From a virus: a stretch of 64,000 nucleotides of DNA. Made by a program: the position numbers and the translations under genes. Under the pieces are notes generated by a model. The model ran no database searches. It worked only from the letters and a program-made list of their open reading frames with translations, and was not told the DNA's origin. Each line of letters begins with the position of its first letter. The stretch's first letter is position 1. Positions 51,241 through 57,997 of the stretch are shown here, piece by piece. The stretch is from the IMG/VR virus record IMGVR_UViG_3300042509_002293, positions 1 through 64,000 of that record; one strand, 5' to 3'.

Positions 51241-51339
51241 AGGCGTAGTGATATGGGTCGGCTACTTCATGGATGAACGATCGGCCTCGTGCTGATTGGC
51301 CGGTTCGAGCCCGGCATCCGCCCCAGCCCGTTCTCGCCT
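51241..51339 (+). ncRNA. Y-RNA-like module B
   Basis: AGGCG (51241-51245) pairs with CGCCT (51335-51339), enclosing TAGTG (51246-51250) and GTTCT (51330-51334). Inside are GTAG/CTAC, a TTCAT/ATGAA mini-stem and a tRNA-like T-arm: GCCGG (51299-51303), loop TTCGAGC, CCGGC (51311-51315). The loop fits the TTCRANY T-loop rule. It lacks an acceptor helix or a D-arm after the T-arm, so it is a partial tRNA mimic. Confidence 0.6.
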
Positions 51340-51346
51340 CTCGATA

Positions 51347-51473
51347 CAGGGACGTAGTGTTGTTCGCGGCTACTTCAAGTGGACGCAAGTTCGAGTCTTG
51401 CCGCCTGGGGCTGCGCTGCCTTCGGCGACGCCGGTGCTGGCTCCCGGCACCGCGAGCAGTTGTTCTCGCCCTG
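51347..51473 (+). ncRNA. Y-RNA-like module C
   Basis: CAGGG (51347-51351) pairs with CCCTG (51469-51473) and the adjacent CG (51353-51354) with CG (51467-51468), leaving A51352 bulged. These enclose TAGTG (51355-51359) and GTTCT (51462-51466). Inside are a T-arm (GCAAG 51385-51389, loop TTCGAGT, CTTGC 51397-51401) and a GC-rich hairpin, CGGTGC/GCACCG near 51432-51453. A seven-base-pair closing helix with a bulge makes this the strongest of the four closing stems. Confidence 0.6.
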
Positions 51474-51482
51474 ACAATCCTC

Positions 51483-51620
51483 GGCTGTAGTGAAGAGGTC
51501 GGCTACTTCTTTTAGGAAGACGAGACGCCGGTTCGACTCCGGCCCCCTCCACTGCAAAGGCCCCGGAGGGGTAGCTCAACGGTAGAGCGCGATACGTTCC
51601 GTCCTCGCCTGTTCTCGGCC
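51483..51620 (+). ncRNA. Y-RNA-like module D with permuted tRNA-like domain
   Basis: GGCTG (51483-51487) pairs with CGGCC (51616-51620) around TAGTG (51488-51492) and GTTCT (51611-51615). The inner part is a tRNA in permuted order: T-arm GCCGG/TTCGACT/CCGGC (51527-51543), acceptor 3' strand CCCCTCC (51544-51550), a 14-base loop, acceptor 5' strand GGAGGGG (51565-51571), then TA and a D-arm GCTC/AACGGTA/GAGC (51574-51588). All seven acceptor pairs are Watson-Crick. GGAA (51515-51518) can pair with TTCC (51597-51600) as an anticodon-like stem joining it to the closing helix. This is the YrlA type of architecture. Confidence 0.75.
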
Positions 51621-51652
51621 TTGGTTTTCCTCCAGTCCAGAAAGGGATCCCG

Positions 51653-52951
51653 ATGAAGCTCAACGTCGCAGACTACTCCCGCCAGACGACCCACGAGGGC
51701 GGGCCAGCCAAGCGGATCTCGCCCGAGCAGGAACTCCGTCGGAGCGTCCTCTCGTGCCTCTTGTGGGAGAAGCAGTTCTACGAGGACGGCCAGGACATCG
51801 CCGATCGCATCGAGAGTCTCTGCGAGAAGGTCGATCCCAGCGTGATCGCGGCCCTCGCTGTCGAGGCCAGGACGGCATTCCACCTCCGGCATGTTCCGCT
51901 CCTCCTGGCGTCGTGCCTCGCCAAGCGGGGCGGAGGACGTCTCGTGGCCGACACGGTCGAGGCCGTGGTCCAGCGTGCAGACGAGTTGGCCGAGATCCTC
52001 GCCGTCTACTGGCGGAACGGCCGGTGCCCGATCTCGAACGGCCTGAAGAAGGGCCTCGCCCTCGCGTTCACGAAGTTCTCGCCGTACCAACTGGCAAAGT
52101 ACAACCGAGACGGAGCGATCAAGCTCCGGGACGTCCTGTTCCTCGTCCACGCCAAGCCCAAGGACGCCGATCAGGCGGAGACCTGGAAGAAGCTCGTCGA
52201 CGGCACCCTTGAGTCTCCCGATACCTGGGAGGTCTCGCTCTCCGCCGGTGCCGGCAAGCGTGAGACGTTCGAGAGGCTCATCCGAGAGGGGAAGCTCGGC
52301 TATCTCGCCCTCCTGCGGAACCTCCGCAATATGGCCGAGGCCGGGGTCGACTCCTCGGCGGTCAAGAATGCGATCCTCTGCCGTGCCGGCGCCGGCCGGG
52401 TGCTGCCGTTCCGCTACGTTGCGGCGGCGAGGGCCTGCCCGCAGTACGAGACGACGCTCGACATCGCCCTGCTTGCGGCCATCTCGGAACTGCCGGCCCT
52501 GCCGGGCAAGACGCTCGTGCTCGTCGACATCTCCGGGAGCATGGACTCCGCATTGTCTGGAAAGAGTGACCTGAGGCGGATCGACGCGGCGGCCGCCCTG
52601 GCGAGCATCATTCCCGGGGACGTGCGGGTCTTCTCGTTCACCGACGCAGTCAAGGAGGTCCCGCCCAGGCGGGGCATGGCGGGGGTCGACGCGATCCTCT
52701 CGTCTCAGCCCCACGGCGGGACGTACCTTGGCCATGCCGTGAAGGCGATGAATGCGATCGAGCACGACCGGCTCGTGGTCATCACCGACGAGCAGTCGGC
52801 GGACTCCGTCCCGGACCCGCTCGCGAAGCATGCCTACATGATCAACGTGGCCTCGCACCGCAACGGTGTCGGCTACGGACGCTGGACCCACCTCGACGGA
52901 TTCTCCGAGAACGTCATCCGCTTCATCGCAGAGAGCGAGGCGGGCCGATGA
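51653..52951 (+). CDS. rsr: Ro60/Rsr protein: TROVE plus VWA domains
   Basis: 432 residues. The N-terminal ~270 form the TROVE ring of HEAT-like helices (NVADYSRQTTHEGGPAKRIS, LLWEKQFYEDGQDIADRIES, HLRHVPLLLASCLAKRG, YQLAKYNRDGAIKLRDVLFL). The C-terminal VWA domain has the MIDAS D292-x-S-x-S motif in LVLVDISGSM and the Thr in HGGTYLG. Ro60 binds misfolded RNAs in its central hole and Y RNAs on its rim. The ATG at 51653 has AAAGGG seven bases upstream. It lies 32 bases after module D, downstream of four Y-RNA-like modules and an RNA ligase. The length is slightly below the animal protein. Confidence 0.9.
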   Translation: MKLNVADYSRQTTHEGGPAKRISPEQELRRSVLSCLLWEKQFYEDGQDIADRIESLCEKVDPSVIAALAVEARTAFHLRHVPLLLASCLAKRGGGRLVADTVEAVVQRADELAEILAVYWRNGRCPISNGLKKGLALAFTKFSPYQLAKYNRDGAIKLRDVLFLVHAKPKDADQAETWKKLVDGTLESPDTWEVSLSAGAGKRETFERLIREGKLGYLALLRNLRNMAEAGVDSSAVKNAILCRAGAGRVLPFRYVAAARACPQYETTLDIALLAAISELPALPGKTLVLVDISGSMDSALSGKSDLRRIDAAAALASIIPGDVRVFSFTDAVKEVPPRRGMAGVDAILSSQPHGGTYLGHAVKAMNAIEHDRLVVITDEQSADSVPDPLAKHAYMINVASHRNGVGYGRWTHLDGFSENVIRFIAESEAGR

Positions 52952-53154
52952 TGAAGCTCGCAGCATCGGCGACGGTGGGAGTCCTGGCGATCATTTTCCT
53001 GGTCGCGATCTATCTCGCGGCCGGTCTCGCCGCCATGATCGCCTGGAATCTCTGCATGCCGTCGCTGTTCGCCCTGCCACGGGCGACGTTCGCCAACGGA
53101 GTCGGGCTTGCGATCCTGTCCAGCCTCATGCAGGTGCGTTTCCCGGCCAAATAG
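52948..53154 (+). CDS. Small membrane protein after Ro60
   Basis: 68 residues with two hydrophobic segments (ASATVGVLAIIFLVAIYLAAGLA runs into MIAWNL; then FANGVGLAILSSLMQV). It starts on the Ro60 stop (ATGATG), so it is translationally coupled to Ro60. The role is unknown; coupling hints at a partner of the Ro60 locus. Confidence 0.5.
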   Translation: MMKLAASATVGVLAIIFLVAIYLAAGLAAMIAWNLCMPSLFALPRATFANGVGLAILSSLMQVRFPAK

Positions 53155-53161
53155 CTGCCTA

Positions 53162-53190
53162 TTGCATCGGCTTGCCGATAGTGCTATGAT
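53162..53190 (+). promoter_or_regulatory. Promoter with spacer palindrome ATCGGC-TT-GCCGAT
   Basis: TTGCAT (53162-53167), a 17-base spacer and TATGAT (53185-53190). A perfect 14-base palindrome, ATCGGC-TT-GCCGAT (53166-53179), overlaps the end of the -35 box. This is the same layout as the CACCG-type promoters further right but with a different operator sequence, so another repressor may act here. Confidence 0.65.
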
Positions 53191-53216
53191 CGGGCACCAA
53201 CCCAAGGAGGTGCCCG
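53191..53216 (+). promoter_or_regulatory. RBS hairpin before 53217
   Basis: CGGGCACC (53191-53198) pairs with GGTGCCCG (53209-53216) around a 10-base loop holding the start of AAGGAGG (53204-53210). The ribosome site is thus partly in the stem directly before the ATG. With transcription starting close by, the 5' end of this message is probably mostly this hairpin. It could control translation. Confidence 0.5.
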
Positions 53217-53597
53217 ATGCCCGCAACTAAGAGCCTGACCAAGTCCGACGAAATCGAGACGCTGCACGGCTTCGTGCAGTCCCTTCCTCGCTTCTCGTAC
53301 CTGCGATCGGCCCTGGAGCCGTTCCTGGTCGACTTCGAGCGGGGCGTCTACTCGGACTACGTTCCGAGTGTCCGCGAGTCCTGGGACGCCAGGATCGCCG
53401 CCGACAAGGAGGCCTCCGAGGCCAGAGCGAAGGCCCAGGAGGCACGCAACGACGCCGAGAAGGCTCGTCGCGAGGGGTGCCTTGTCCACGCCCAGCTTCA
53501 GAAGCTCGTCGAGGCCCTTCGTGAAGTGAAGGTCTCGGCCGAGGTCGCCGAGCGTTCGGCCAAGGGCGTGGCGTCCAAGCTGTCTTCATCCCTCTGA
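53217..53597 (+). CDS. Coiled-coil hypothetical protein
   Basis: 126 residues. Residues 1-55 include SDEIETLHGFVQSLPRFSYL; from about residue 60 there is a long Ala/Glu/Lys coiled coil (RIAADKEASEARAKAQEARN, VEALREVKVSAEVAERSAKG). The function is unknown. It has its own promoter with an operator-like palindrome and an RBS hairpin. Confidence 0.6.
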   Translation: MPATKSLTKSDEIETLHGFVQSLPRFSYLRSALEPFLVDFERGVYSDYVPSVRESWDARIAADKEASEARAKAQEARNDAEKARREGCLVHAQLQKLVEALREVKVSAEVAERSAKGVASKLSSSL

Positions 53598-53617
53598 AAG
53601 TACGGAAAGGGGCACCG

Positions 53618-54010
53618 ATGGCCATCACGCTGCACGAACCGTTCTTCATCTCGTCACGACTGCTGCCGGCGATCCGGGTCGGCGGCGCGACGGTGAGCAT
53701 CGAGTACGCGGCCATCCCGCCCCGGGGGGGTGTCCGCTACCGCTACCACATCGATTTCCCGGACGGAACAACGCACTCCTCGGAAGACCTCAGGTCCGGA
53801 GTGAAGGGAGGGAGCCTCAAGTCGGGCATGGAAGCCCTTTTGTCATTTCTGGCGGCCTGCGGGGAGTCGAGAGCCCCGTCGGCGACATACCCAGGCGAGA
53901 ACGCAGACCTGTTCCCCGACACGGTCGGCGAGTGGGCCTACCAGCACAAGGACGAGATCGAGGCCCTCAGCCTGTGGATCGAGGAGGCCCGGGACTGCTG
54001 CATCGAATGA
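53618..54010 (+). CDS. Conserved phage-type hypothetical protein
   Basis: 130 residues, MAITLHEPFFISSRLLPAIR ... YRYHIDFPDGTTHSSEDLRS and a helical end TVGEWAYQHKDEIEALSLWI. The 'ITLHEPF...YRYxIDxPDG' pattern recurs in phage early regions. No enzymatic motif is visible. It is preceded by AAAGTACGGAAAGGGGC, which contains a copy of the recurrent element. Confidence 0.6.
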   Translation: MAITLHEPFFISSRLLPAIRVGGATVSIEYAAIPPRGGVRYRYHIDFPDGTTHSSEDLRSGVKGGSLKSGMEALLSFLAACGESRAPSATYPGENADLFPDTVGEWAYQHKDEIEALSLWIEEARDCCIE

Positions 54011-54201
54011 AACTCGTGCGAGTGTCCCGGGGATGGTTTGAGACTCAGGACGGGAGGTACGCGGTCCTCAAGTCTCACGACGTGTGGCGTGTCGCCACGC
54101 TCGTGGACAGGGGGACGTGGACCAGCGAGGTGTACCGGACGAAGCGGGACGCCGTCGCGAGTGTGGCACGGAGGCTGACGCAAGAACGCACGGACTCGTA
54201 G
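54007..54201 (+). CDS. Small hypothetical protein
   Basis: 64 residues, ATGA-coupled to the previous gene: MKLVRVSRGWFETQDGRYAV, VWRVATLVDRGTWTSEVYRT, KRDAVASVARRLT. It has the look of a small beta-sheet protein with a C-terminal helix. After its stop, AGGAGGGGGC precedes a seven-codon ATG frame (54211-54234) that is too short to interpret. Confidence 0.5.
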   Translation: MKLVRVSRGWFETQDGRYAVLKSHDVWRVATLVDRGTWTSEVYRTKRDAVASVARRLTQERTDS

Positions 54202-54340
54202 GAGGGGGCATGGGTACCGACTTATTAGATTAACGCTCCGCCGTGAGCGTCAGCGGCCGCCTCGCATGGCGGTCTCCGCAGCGGTCGCCCAGCCGGGAGG
54301 TGGCGAGTAACGCCCGGCGCATGGCAAGTCCTTTCGACTC

Positions 54341-54380
54341 GGGGCCGGCGGTCTTTCGGGGCTGCCGGCCCCGTTTCTTG
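54341..54380 (+). terminator. Rho-independent terminator
   Basis: GGGGCCGGC (54341-54349) pairs with GCCGGCCCC (54364-54372), followed by GTTTCTT. It ends the preceding early operon and is followed within a few bases by a new promoter. The 54202-54340 stretch before it contains no gene that I can support. Confidence 0.7.
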
Positions 54381-54384
54381 CCGT

Positions 54385-54413
54385 TTGACAATGCTGCGGA
54401 GTCGGAGTATATT
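54385..54413 (+). promoter_or_regulatory. Near-consensus sigma70 promoter
   Basis: TTGACA (54385-54390), a 17-base spacer and TATATT (54408-54413). Transcription would start about 54420. It drives the small-gene run from 54446 or 54499 to 55832. No spacer dyad of the CACCG type is present, so this operon should be expressed differently from the regulon starting at 55885. Confidence 0.75.
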
Positions 54414-54445
54414 CGAGTGACCCCCGGAGAAATCACATCGACGGC

Positions 54446-54502
54446 GTGAGCATCGAGCACACCGAGGTCATCCAGACCGTCCTGCATTGGAGGAAGAAGT
54501 GA
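54446..54502 (+). CDS. Possible leader peptide
   Basis: 18 codons from a GTG: MSIEHTEVIQTVLHWRKK, ending TGA at 54500-54502, which overlaps the GTG of the next gene. It sits in the 5' region after the 54385 promoter. It could couple translation of the next gene. The evidence is only frame and position. Confidence 0.25.
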   Translation: MSIEHTEVIQTVLHWRKK

Positions 54503-54837
54503 CCCAAGACATCAAGTTCGGAGAGTGGGTCGGCGGCTCCAGCCACGGCAGAAATGCCGGCGGCGACGCCCAGAACTTCCCAGCCTTGTCGTCTGTGCTG
54601 GTCGACGGATGGCACACGGGCTGGCTGGTCAGGCCGCACGGCGAGCGTCGGTTCGTGCTCCGCCTGGGGTGGTATCCCAGCGAGCGAGACTTTGACCTGG
54701 GGGTTCGCTACGACCCTGGCGACGGCGGGCGGAGCGCCGCCCGTGCCCGGAAGCGGGCCCTGCCGCTGATCGAGTGCTGGCTGTTCGGATTCCAGTGTGG
54801 TGACAGCAAGAAGGGAGGGTCCCGTGCCAAAGTCTGA
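54499..54837 (+). CDS. Hypothetical early protein
   Basis: 112 residues from the GTG at 54499, with GGAGG at 54489-54493. It contains FALRL-like beta strands: VLVDGWHTGWLVRPHGERRF, VLRLGWYPSERDFDLGVRYD, AARARKRALPLIECWLFGFQ. A TTG four codons upstream is an alternative start. It overlaps the next gene by 14 bases. No family is recognised. Confidence 0.5.
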   Translation: MTQDIKFGEWVGGSSHGRNAGGDAQNFPALSSVLVDGWHTGWLVRPHGERRFVLRLGWYPSERDFDLGVRYDPGDGGRSAARARKRALPLIECWLFGFQCGDSKKGGSRAKV

Positions 54838-55270
54838 CTACGCGATCGTGGCCTACAGGCCGAGCATGTTCGGTAATGTCGTCTTCATCGTCGACCTCGA
54901 CCGTGGTGGCCGGAGCGTCACGAACGATGCCGAGAGGGTCTGGGCCGACGTCCAGGCGGAATACCCCGGCGCCCGGCTCGTCTACCGAGACACGATGGGG
55001 CGGTGGGACGAGATCGTGGGCGGCTCCAAGTTCAAGCCGTACCACGGCGACCGGCCGGCCGTCGAGGTCTGCGAGTGCTGCGAGCGAGTGTTTCATCGAT
55101 GGGACCGCTGCACGAACGGACGGTGCTCGTCCTGCCATCGGGAGCACTGCACAAGCGGCGGGGCGACCTGCCCCGGCCACGGCCGCCGGTGGCCAGAGGG
55201 CGTCTCGGGCGACGTCGAGCACGAGCGGAAGATCGGGAGCCTCCGGAAGAAGTACGGGGTGAAGGCATGA
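54824..55270 (+). CDS. Zinc-finger-like early protein
   Basis: 148 residues from the GTG at 54824, with GGGAGG just upstream. Residues 1-75 form a small alpha/beta part (YAIVAYRPSMFGNVVFIVDL, ERVWADVQAEYPGARLVYRD). Then come several Cys/His: VCECCERVFHRWDRCTNGRC, SSCHREHCTSGGATCPGHG, consistent with two zinc sites. The function is unknown; nucleic-acid binding is plausible. Confidence 0.6.
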   Translation: MPKSDYAIVAYRPSMFGNVVFIVDLDRGGRSVTNDAERVWADVQAEYPGARLVYRDTMGRWDEIVGGSKFKPYHGDRPAVEVCECCERVFHRWDRCTNGRCSSCHREHCTSGGATCPGHGRRWPEGVSGDVEHERKIGSLRKKYGVKA

Positions 55271-55563
55271 AACGCCGCCTCTCTGTCCAGAAATCCATGA
55301 ACGCCACCGGCGGCATCGTCGACGGCTGCCCGCCGTGTCGGCGGTGTGGCGGGCAGCTACGGTGTGACCGGAGGGCGGACTTCGATCCTCTGAAGCCTGA
55401 GTTCAGAGACTGGCACGAGTCCTGGGAGTGCTACGAGTTCGACCACGACGGAAAAACCTTCGAGGCCTTTTTCGTTCGGTGCGACTCGTGCTCCCGGACG
55501 AGCAACTACTGGCAGGAAAAACCGTTGACCAATACACCGATCCAGGAGACAATAGAGACATGA
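55267..55563 (+). CDS. Zinc-ribbon early protein
   Basis: 98 residues with an ATGA overlap. CPPCRRCGGQLRCDRR and later FVRCDSCSRTSNYW supply four to six Cys, a zinc-ribbon pattern around a DWHESWECYEFDHDGKTF segment. It lies between another Cys-rich protein and a helix-turn-helix gene. The function is unknown. Confidence 0.55.
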   Translation: MKRRLSVQKSMNATGGIVDGCPPCRRCGGQLRCDRRADFDPLKPEFRDWHESWECYEFDHDGKTFEAFFVRCDSCSRTSNYWQEKPLTNTPIQETIET

Positions 55564-55832
55564 TTAAGAAACCCAAGTACGTCCTCGAACCGTCCACCGA
55601 GCGTCGCATCGCGGCCCGGGAGGCGGCCCGGATCCTCGACCTCTCGATGGGGCACCTGCGAAGCTTGGCTCGCAAGGAGATTCTCCGATCGTGGAAGATC
55701 GGCCCCAGCACCGTGCTGTACAGCCTCGACGAGATCGTGGCCTACGGCAAGGAGAAGGCCGAAGGCCGCCGGAAGGGGAAGGTCCGAGGCGCCCGCCCGC
55801 AGGGGTTCTCCCCGGACGCATCCGGCGAATAG
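55560..55832 (+). CDS. Helix-turn-helix protein, excisionase-like
   Basis: 90 residues with an ATGA overlap. IAAREAARILDLSMGHLRSL, ARKEILRSWKIGPSTVLYSL, DEIVAYGKEKAEGRRKGKVR is a winged helix-turn-helix of the excisionase/MerR type with a basic tail. It is the last gene before the first CACCG-dyad promoter, so it could regulate that regulon or excision. Confidence 0.65.
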   Translation: MIKKPKYVLEPSTERRIAAREAARILDLSMGHLRSLARKEILRSWKIGPSTVLYSLDEIVAYGKEKAEGRRKGKVRGARPQGFSPDASGE

Positions 55833-55884
55833 GCCTGTTTTTGCGGGCTTTTTGTGACCAGTGTCATAGAGACTTGCCCCACAC

Positions 55885-55913
55885 TTGCAATGCACCGAGG
55901 CCGGTGCTATACT
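55885..55913 (+). promoter_or_regulatory. Dyad promoter 1 of the early regulon
   Basis: TTGCAA (55885-55890), 17 bases, TATACT (55908-55913). The spacer contains CACCG-AGGC-CGGTG. It precedes the MoxR-like gene by about 45 bases. Confidence 0.8.
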
Positions 55914-55957
55914 CTTGGGGTCGGACGAAACCACCCGCCAACGAAGGACTGAAACCC

Positions 55958-57064
55958 ATGAACAACGTCGCCGCCGCCCCCGCCTGGAAGAGCTACTACG
56001 TCGGAGCCACCGTCGCCACCCCTGACGGCATCGAGTGGAAGATCATCGAGTGCCAGAAGCGGCCCACGGCCAAGGGCTACCAGAGCCGCGTGTTCACGCT
56101 GCTCGGTCCTGACGGACGCAAGGTCCGGAAGACCGCCCGTGGCATCACCCTGTTCTCAGCGGGGGTCGAGGTCAGCGAGGCGAAGCCCCAGGTCGTCGAG
56201 TTCGCCCCGGCGGAGCCTGTCGCTCCGGCCCCCGTGGTGGAGCCCGTCCCGGGTCAGGTCCGGCATGCCAACTACGGGGCCCTCCTACGGGCGGTCGCCG
56301 CGAAGTGCAACGTCTGGCTCGTCGGCCCGGCCGGCTCCGGCAAGACCTCGGCCGCCGAGAACGTGGCCAAGGACCTCGGCCTGCCCTTCTACTCGAAGAG
56401 CGTCGGCCCGCAGACCAGCGAGTCGAGCCTCCTGGGCTACCAGGACGCCAACGGACGCACGGTCCGGACGCTCCTCCGCGAGGCGTTTGAGCACGGCGGC
56501 GTGTTTCTCCTGGACGAGGTCGACGCGGCCAACCCGGCCGTCCTCGTCGTGATCAACGCCCTGCTCGCGAACGGCCACTGCGCGTTCCCGGACGGGGTCG
56601 TCGAGAAGCATCCGGACTTCACGCTGATCGCCGGCGCCAACACGATCGGCCAGGGTGCGGACCGCCAGTACGTCGGCCGGCAGCAGATCGACGCCGCGAC
56701 GCTCGACCGGTTCGTGAATCTCGTGTGGGACTACGATCCGGCGATCGAGGCCGCCGCCGCCGGCGTCCCGCTCGCCGCCGTGGCCGACGCCCCCAGGCCT
56801 GCGGCCATCGCGTTCGAGGTCGGCGTCACGCCCGCCGAGACCGAGCGGCGGGCCGCCGAGTACGTCCGGTACGTCGTGGCGGTCCGCAACGCCGTGGCGT
56901 CGTTCGGCAAGTCTGTCCGGTTCATCGTCAGCCCTCGGGCCAGCAAGCATGGGGCCGCCCTGGTCCGGGCCGGGTTCTCGATCGCGGACGCCTGCGAACT
57001 GGCGATCTGGAAGGGGCTCGACTCCGACACCCGGGCCAAGCTGGAGGCGGCCGCCGCACGCTAG
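55958..57064 (+). CDS. MoxR-like AAA+ ATPase
   Basis: 368 residues. Residues 1-95 are a beta-rich N-terminal part (YVGATVATPDGIEWKIIECQ), then a Pro/Val linker. The AAA+ core has Walker A GPAGSGKTS (123-131), Walker B FLLDEVD (183-189), a sensor-like LIAGANTIGQGADRQYVGRQ and a C-terminal FGKSVRFIVSPRASKHGAAL lid. MoxR ATPases remodel partner proteins, usually with a VWA protein. The next gene is a candidate partner. Dyad promoter 1 drives it. Confidence 0.85.
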   Translation: MNNVAAAPAWKSYYVGATVATPDGIEWKIIECQKRPTAKGYQSRVFTLLGPDGRKVRKTARGITLFSAGVEVSEAKPQVVEFAPAEPVAPAPVVEPVPGQVRHANYGALLRAVAAKCNVWLVGPAGSGKTSAAENVAKDLGLPFYSKSVGPQTSESSLLGYQDANGRTVRTLLREAFEHGGVFLLDEVDAANPAVLVVINALLANGHCAFPDGVVEKHPDFTLIAGANTIGQGADRQYVGRQQIDAATLDRFVNLVWDYDPAIEAAAAGVPLAAVADAPRPAAIAFEVGVTPAETERRAAEYVRYVVAVRNAVASFGKSVRFIVSPRASKHGAALVRAGFSIADACELAIWKGLDSDTRAKLEAAAAR

Positions 57065-57093
57065 TTGCAATGCACCGAGGCCGGTGGTATACT
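57065..57093 (+). promoter_or_regulatory. Dyad promoter 2 of the early regulon
   Basis: TTGCAA (57065-57070), 17 bases, TATACT (57088-57093). The spacer contains CACCG-AGGC-CGGTG, identical in its centre to promoter 1. The promoter starts one base after the TAG stop of the MoxR gene. Confidence 0.8.
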
Positions 57094-57118
57094 CACACGA
57101 CCCCCAGGAGGAATGCCC

Positions 57119-57946
57119 GTGATCCACAAGTTTGAGTCGTTCGAGAAGTTCATCGAGCAGGCCCTGGTCGTCCCGTCCAGGCAGGACAGTTCGAGCAGCC
57201 GGCAGACGCGAGAAGGCAAGGACCCGTGGCACGGGACGAACACCTTCGAGCAGGCTGTCGAGATCGCCCGGAAGGGGTGGCCGGAAGGGGCCGCCAAGGC
57301 CCTGGAGCTACGGGCCGAGGTCGAGTCGGCGGTCCGGGACCTGATCAACGCCCGGTCGAGTTCGTACACGTTCGACCTTGTCGGCGAGTACGTCGACATC
57401 GGCCGGCACCTGTCCGGCGAGCCGGAATGCTTCGGCACCGAGGTGACCGACGGCAGCAGCGTGTCGCGGCCGGTGGTCAAGATCGTGGCGAACCTCGCCG
57501 CCAGCGGCTCGATCAGCCCGAGGAGCCTGTTCGTCCGGGGGGCCGCGATCGTGGCCGCCATCGACATCCTGGAGGCCCTCGGCCGCCGTGTCGAGGTGTG
57601 GGTCGCCCACGGGTCCGCGACGCGTCGGGGCGGCGGCGCCACCCACGAGTCTCACGTCCTGGTCAAGAGTGCCGACCAGCCCCTCGACGTTGACAGGCTC
57701 AGCTTCGCCGTGGCCCACCCGGCCTGCCTGCGGCGGCTGTGTTTCTCTGTGATGGAGCAGCGTGGGCACCTGCCCAACTCGACCTACCCCCACAGCGTCA
57801 CGGTCGAGGGCGACGCCATCGTCACCAAGCACTCACTCCGGGGGTCCGACTTCTCGAAGCGGGAACTCCTGGAACTCGTGGCCGAGCTTTGCGGGCAGGC
57901 GGGGGTCGAGATTGACGAGGAAGAGGTGGATGCGGCCTGCCACTAG
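57119..57946 (+). CDS. DUF7192-like protein, probable MoxR partner
   Basis: 275 residues. AGGAGG at 57106-57111 favours the GTG at 57119 over the ATG at 57113. Its start VIHKFESFEKFIEQALVVPS, the SSSSRQTREGKDPWHGTNTF box and EIARKGWPEGAAKALELR resemble phage DUF7192 proteins. Its centre, VRGAAIVAAIDILEALGRRV followed by EVWVAHGS, resembles the second half of a VWA-like fold, though no MIDAS D-x-S-x-S is visible. Placement next to the MoxR ATPase under the same type of promoter suggests they work together. Confidence 0.6.
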   Translation: MIHKFESFEKFIEQALVVPSRQDSSSSRQTREGKDPWHGTNTFEQAVEIARKGWPEGAAKALELRAEVESAVRDLINARSSSYTFDLVGEYVDIGRHLSGEPECFGTEVTDGSSVSRPVVKIVANLAASGSISPRSLFVRGAAIVAAIDILEALGRRVEVWVAHGSATRRGGGATHESHVLVKSADQPLDVDRLSFAVAHPACLRRLCFSVMEQRGHLPNSTYPHSVTVEGDAIVTKHSLRGSDFSKRELLELVAELCGQAGVEIDEEEVDAACH

Positions 57947-57972
57947 ACAATGCACCGAGCCCGGCGTATACT
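57945..57972 (+). promoter_or_regulatory. Dyad promoter 3, degenerate
   Basis: AGACAA (57945-57950), 16 bases, TATACT (57967-57972). The dyad is weakened (CACCG-AGCC-CGGCG), and the spacer is one base shorter than in the other copies, so both promoter strength and operator binding should be lower. Confidence 0.6.
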
Positions 57973-57997
57973 TGGGAAGTCACGAGGAGACATCGAC

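Noticed and set aside
51241-51600. Ordinary tRNA genes
   Set aside because: T-arms are present, but no unit has all parts in normal order with a seven-base acceptor; the acceptor of module D is permuted and all units share the TAGTG/GTTCT frame, which tRNAs lack.
54243-54449. 68-codon plus-strand frame in the terminator/promoter gap
   Set aside because: It overlaps a perfect terminator and a near-consensus promoter, and the sequence is Ser/Arg/Pro-rich, like non-coding GC-rich DNA.
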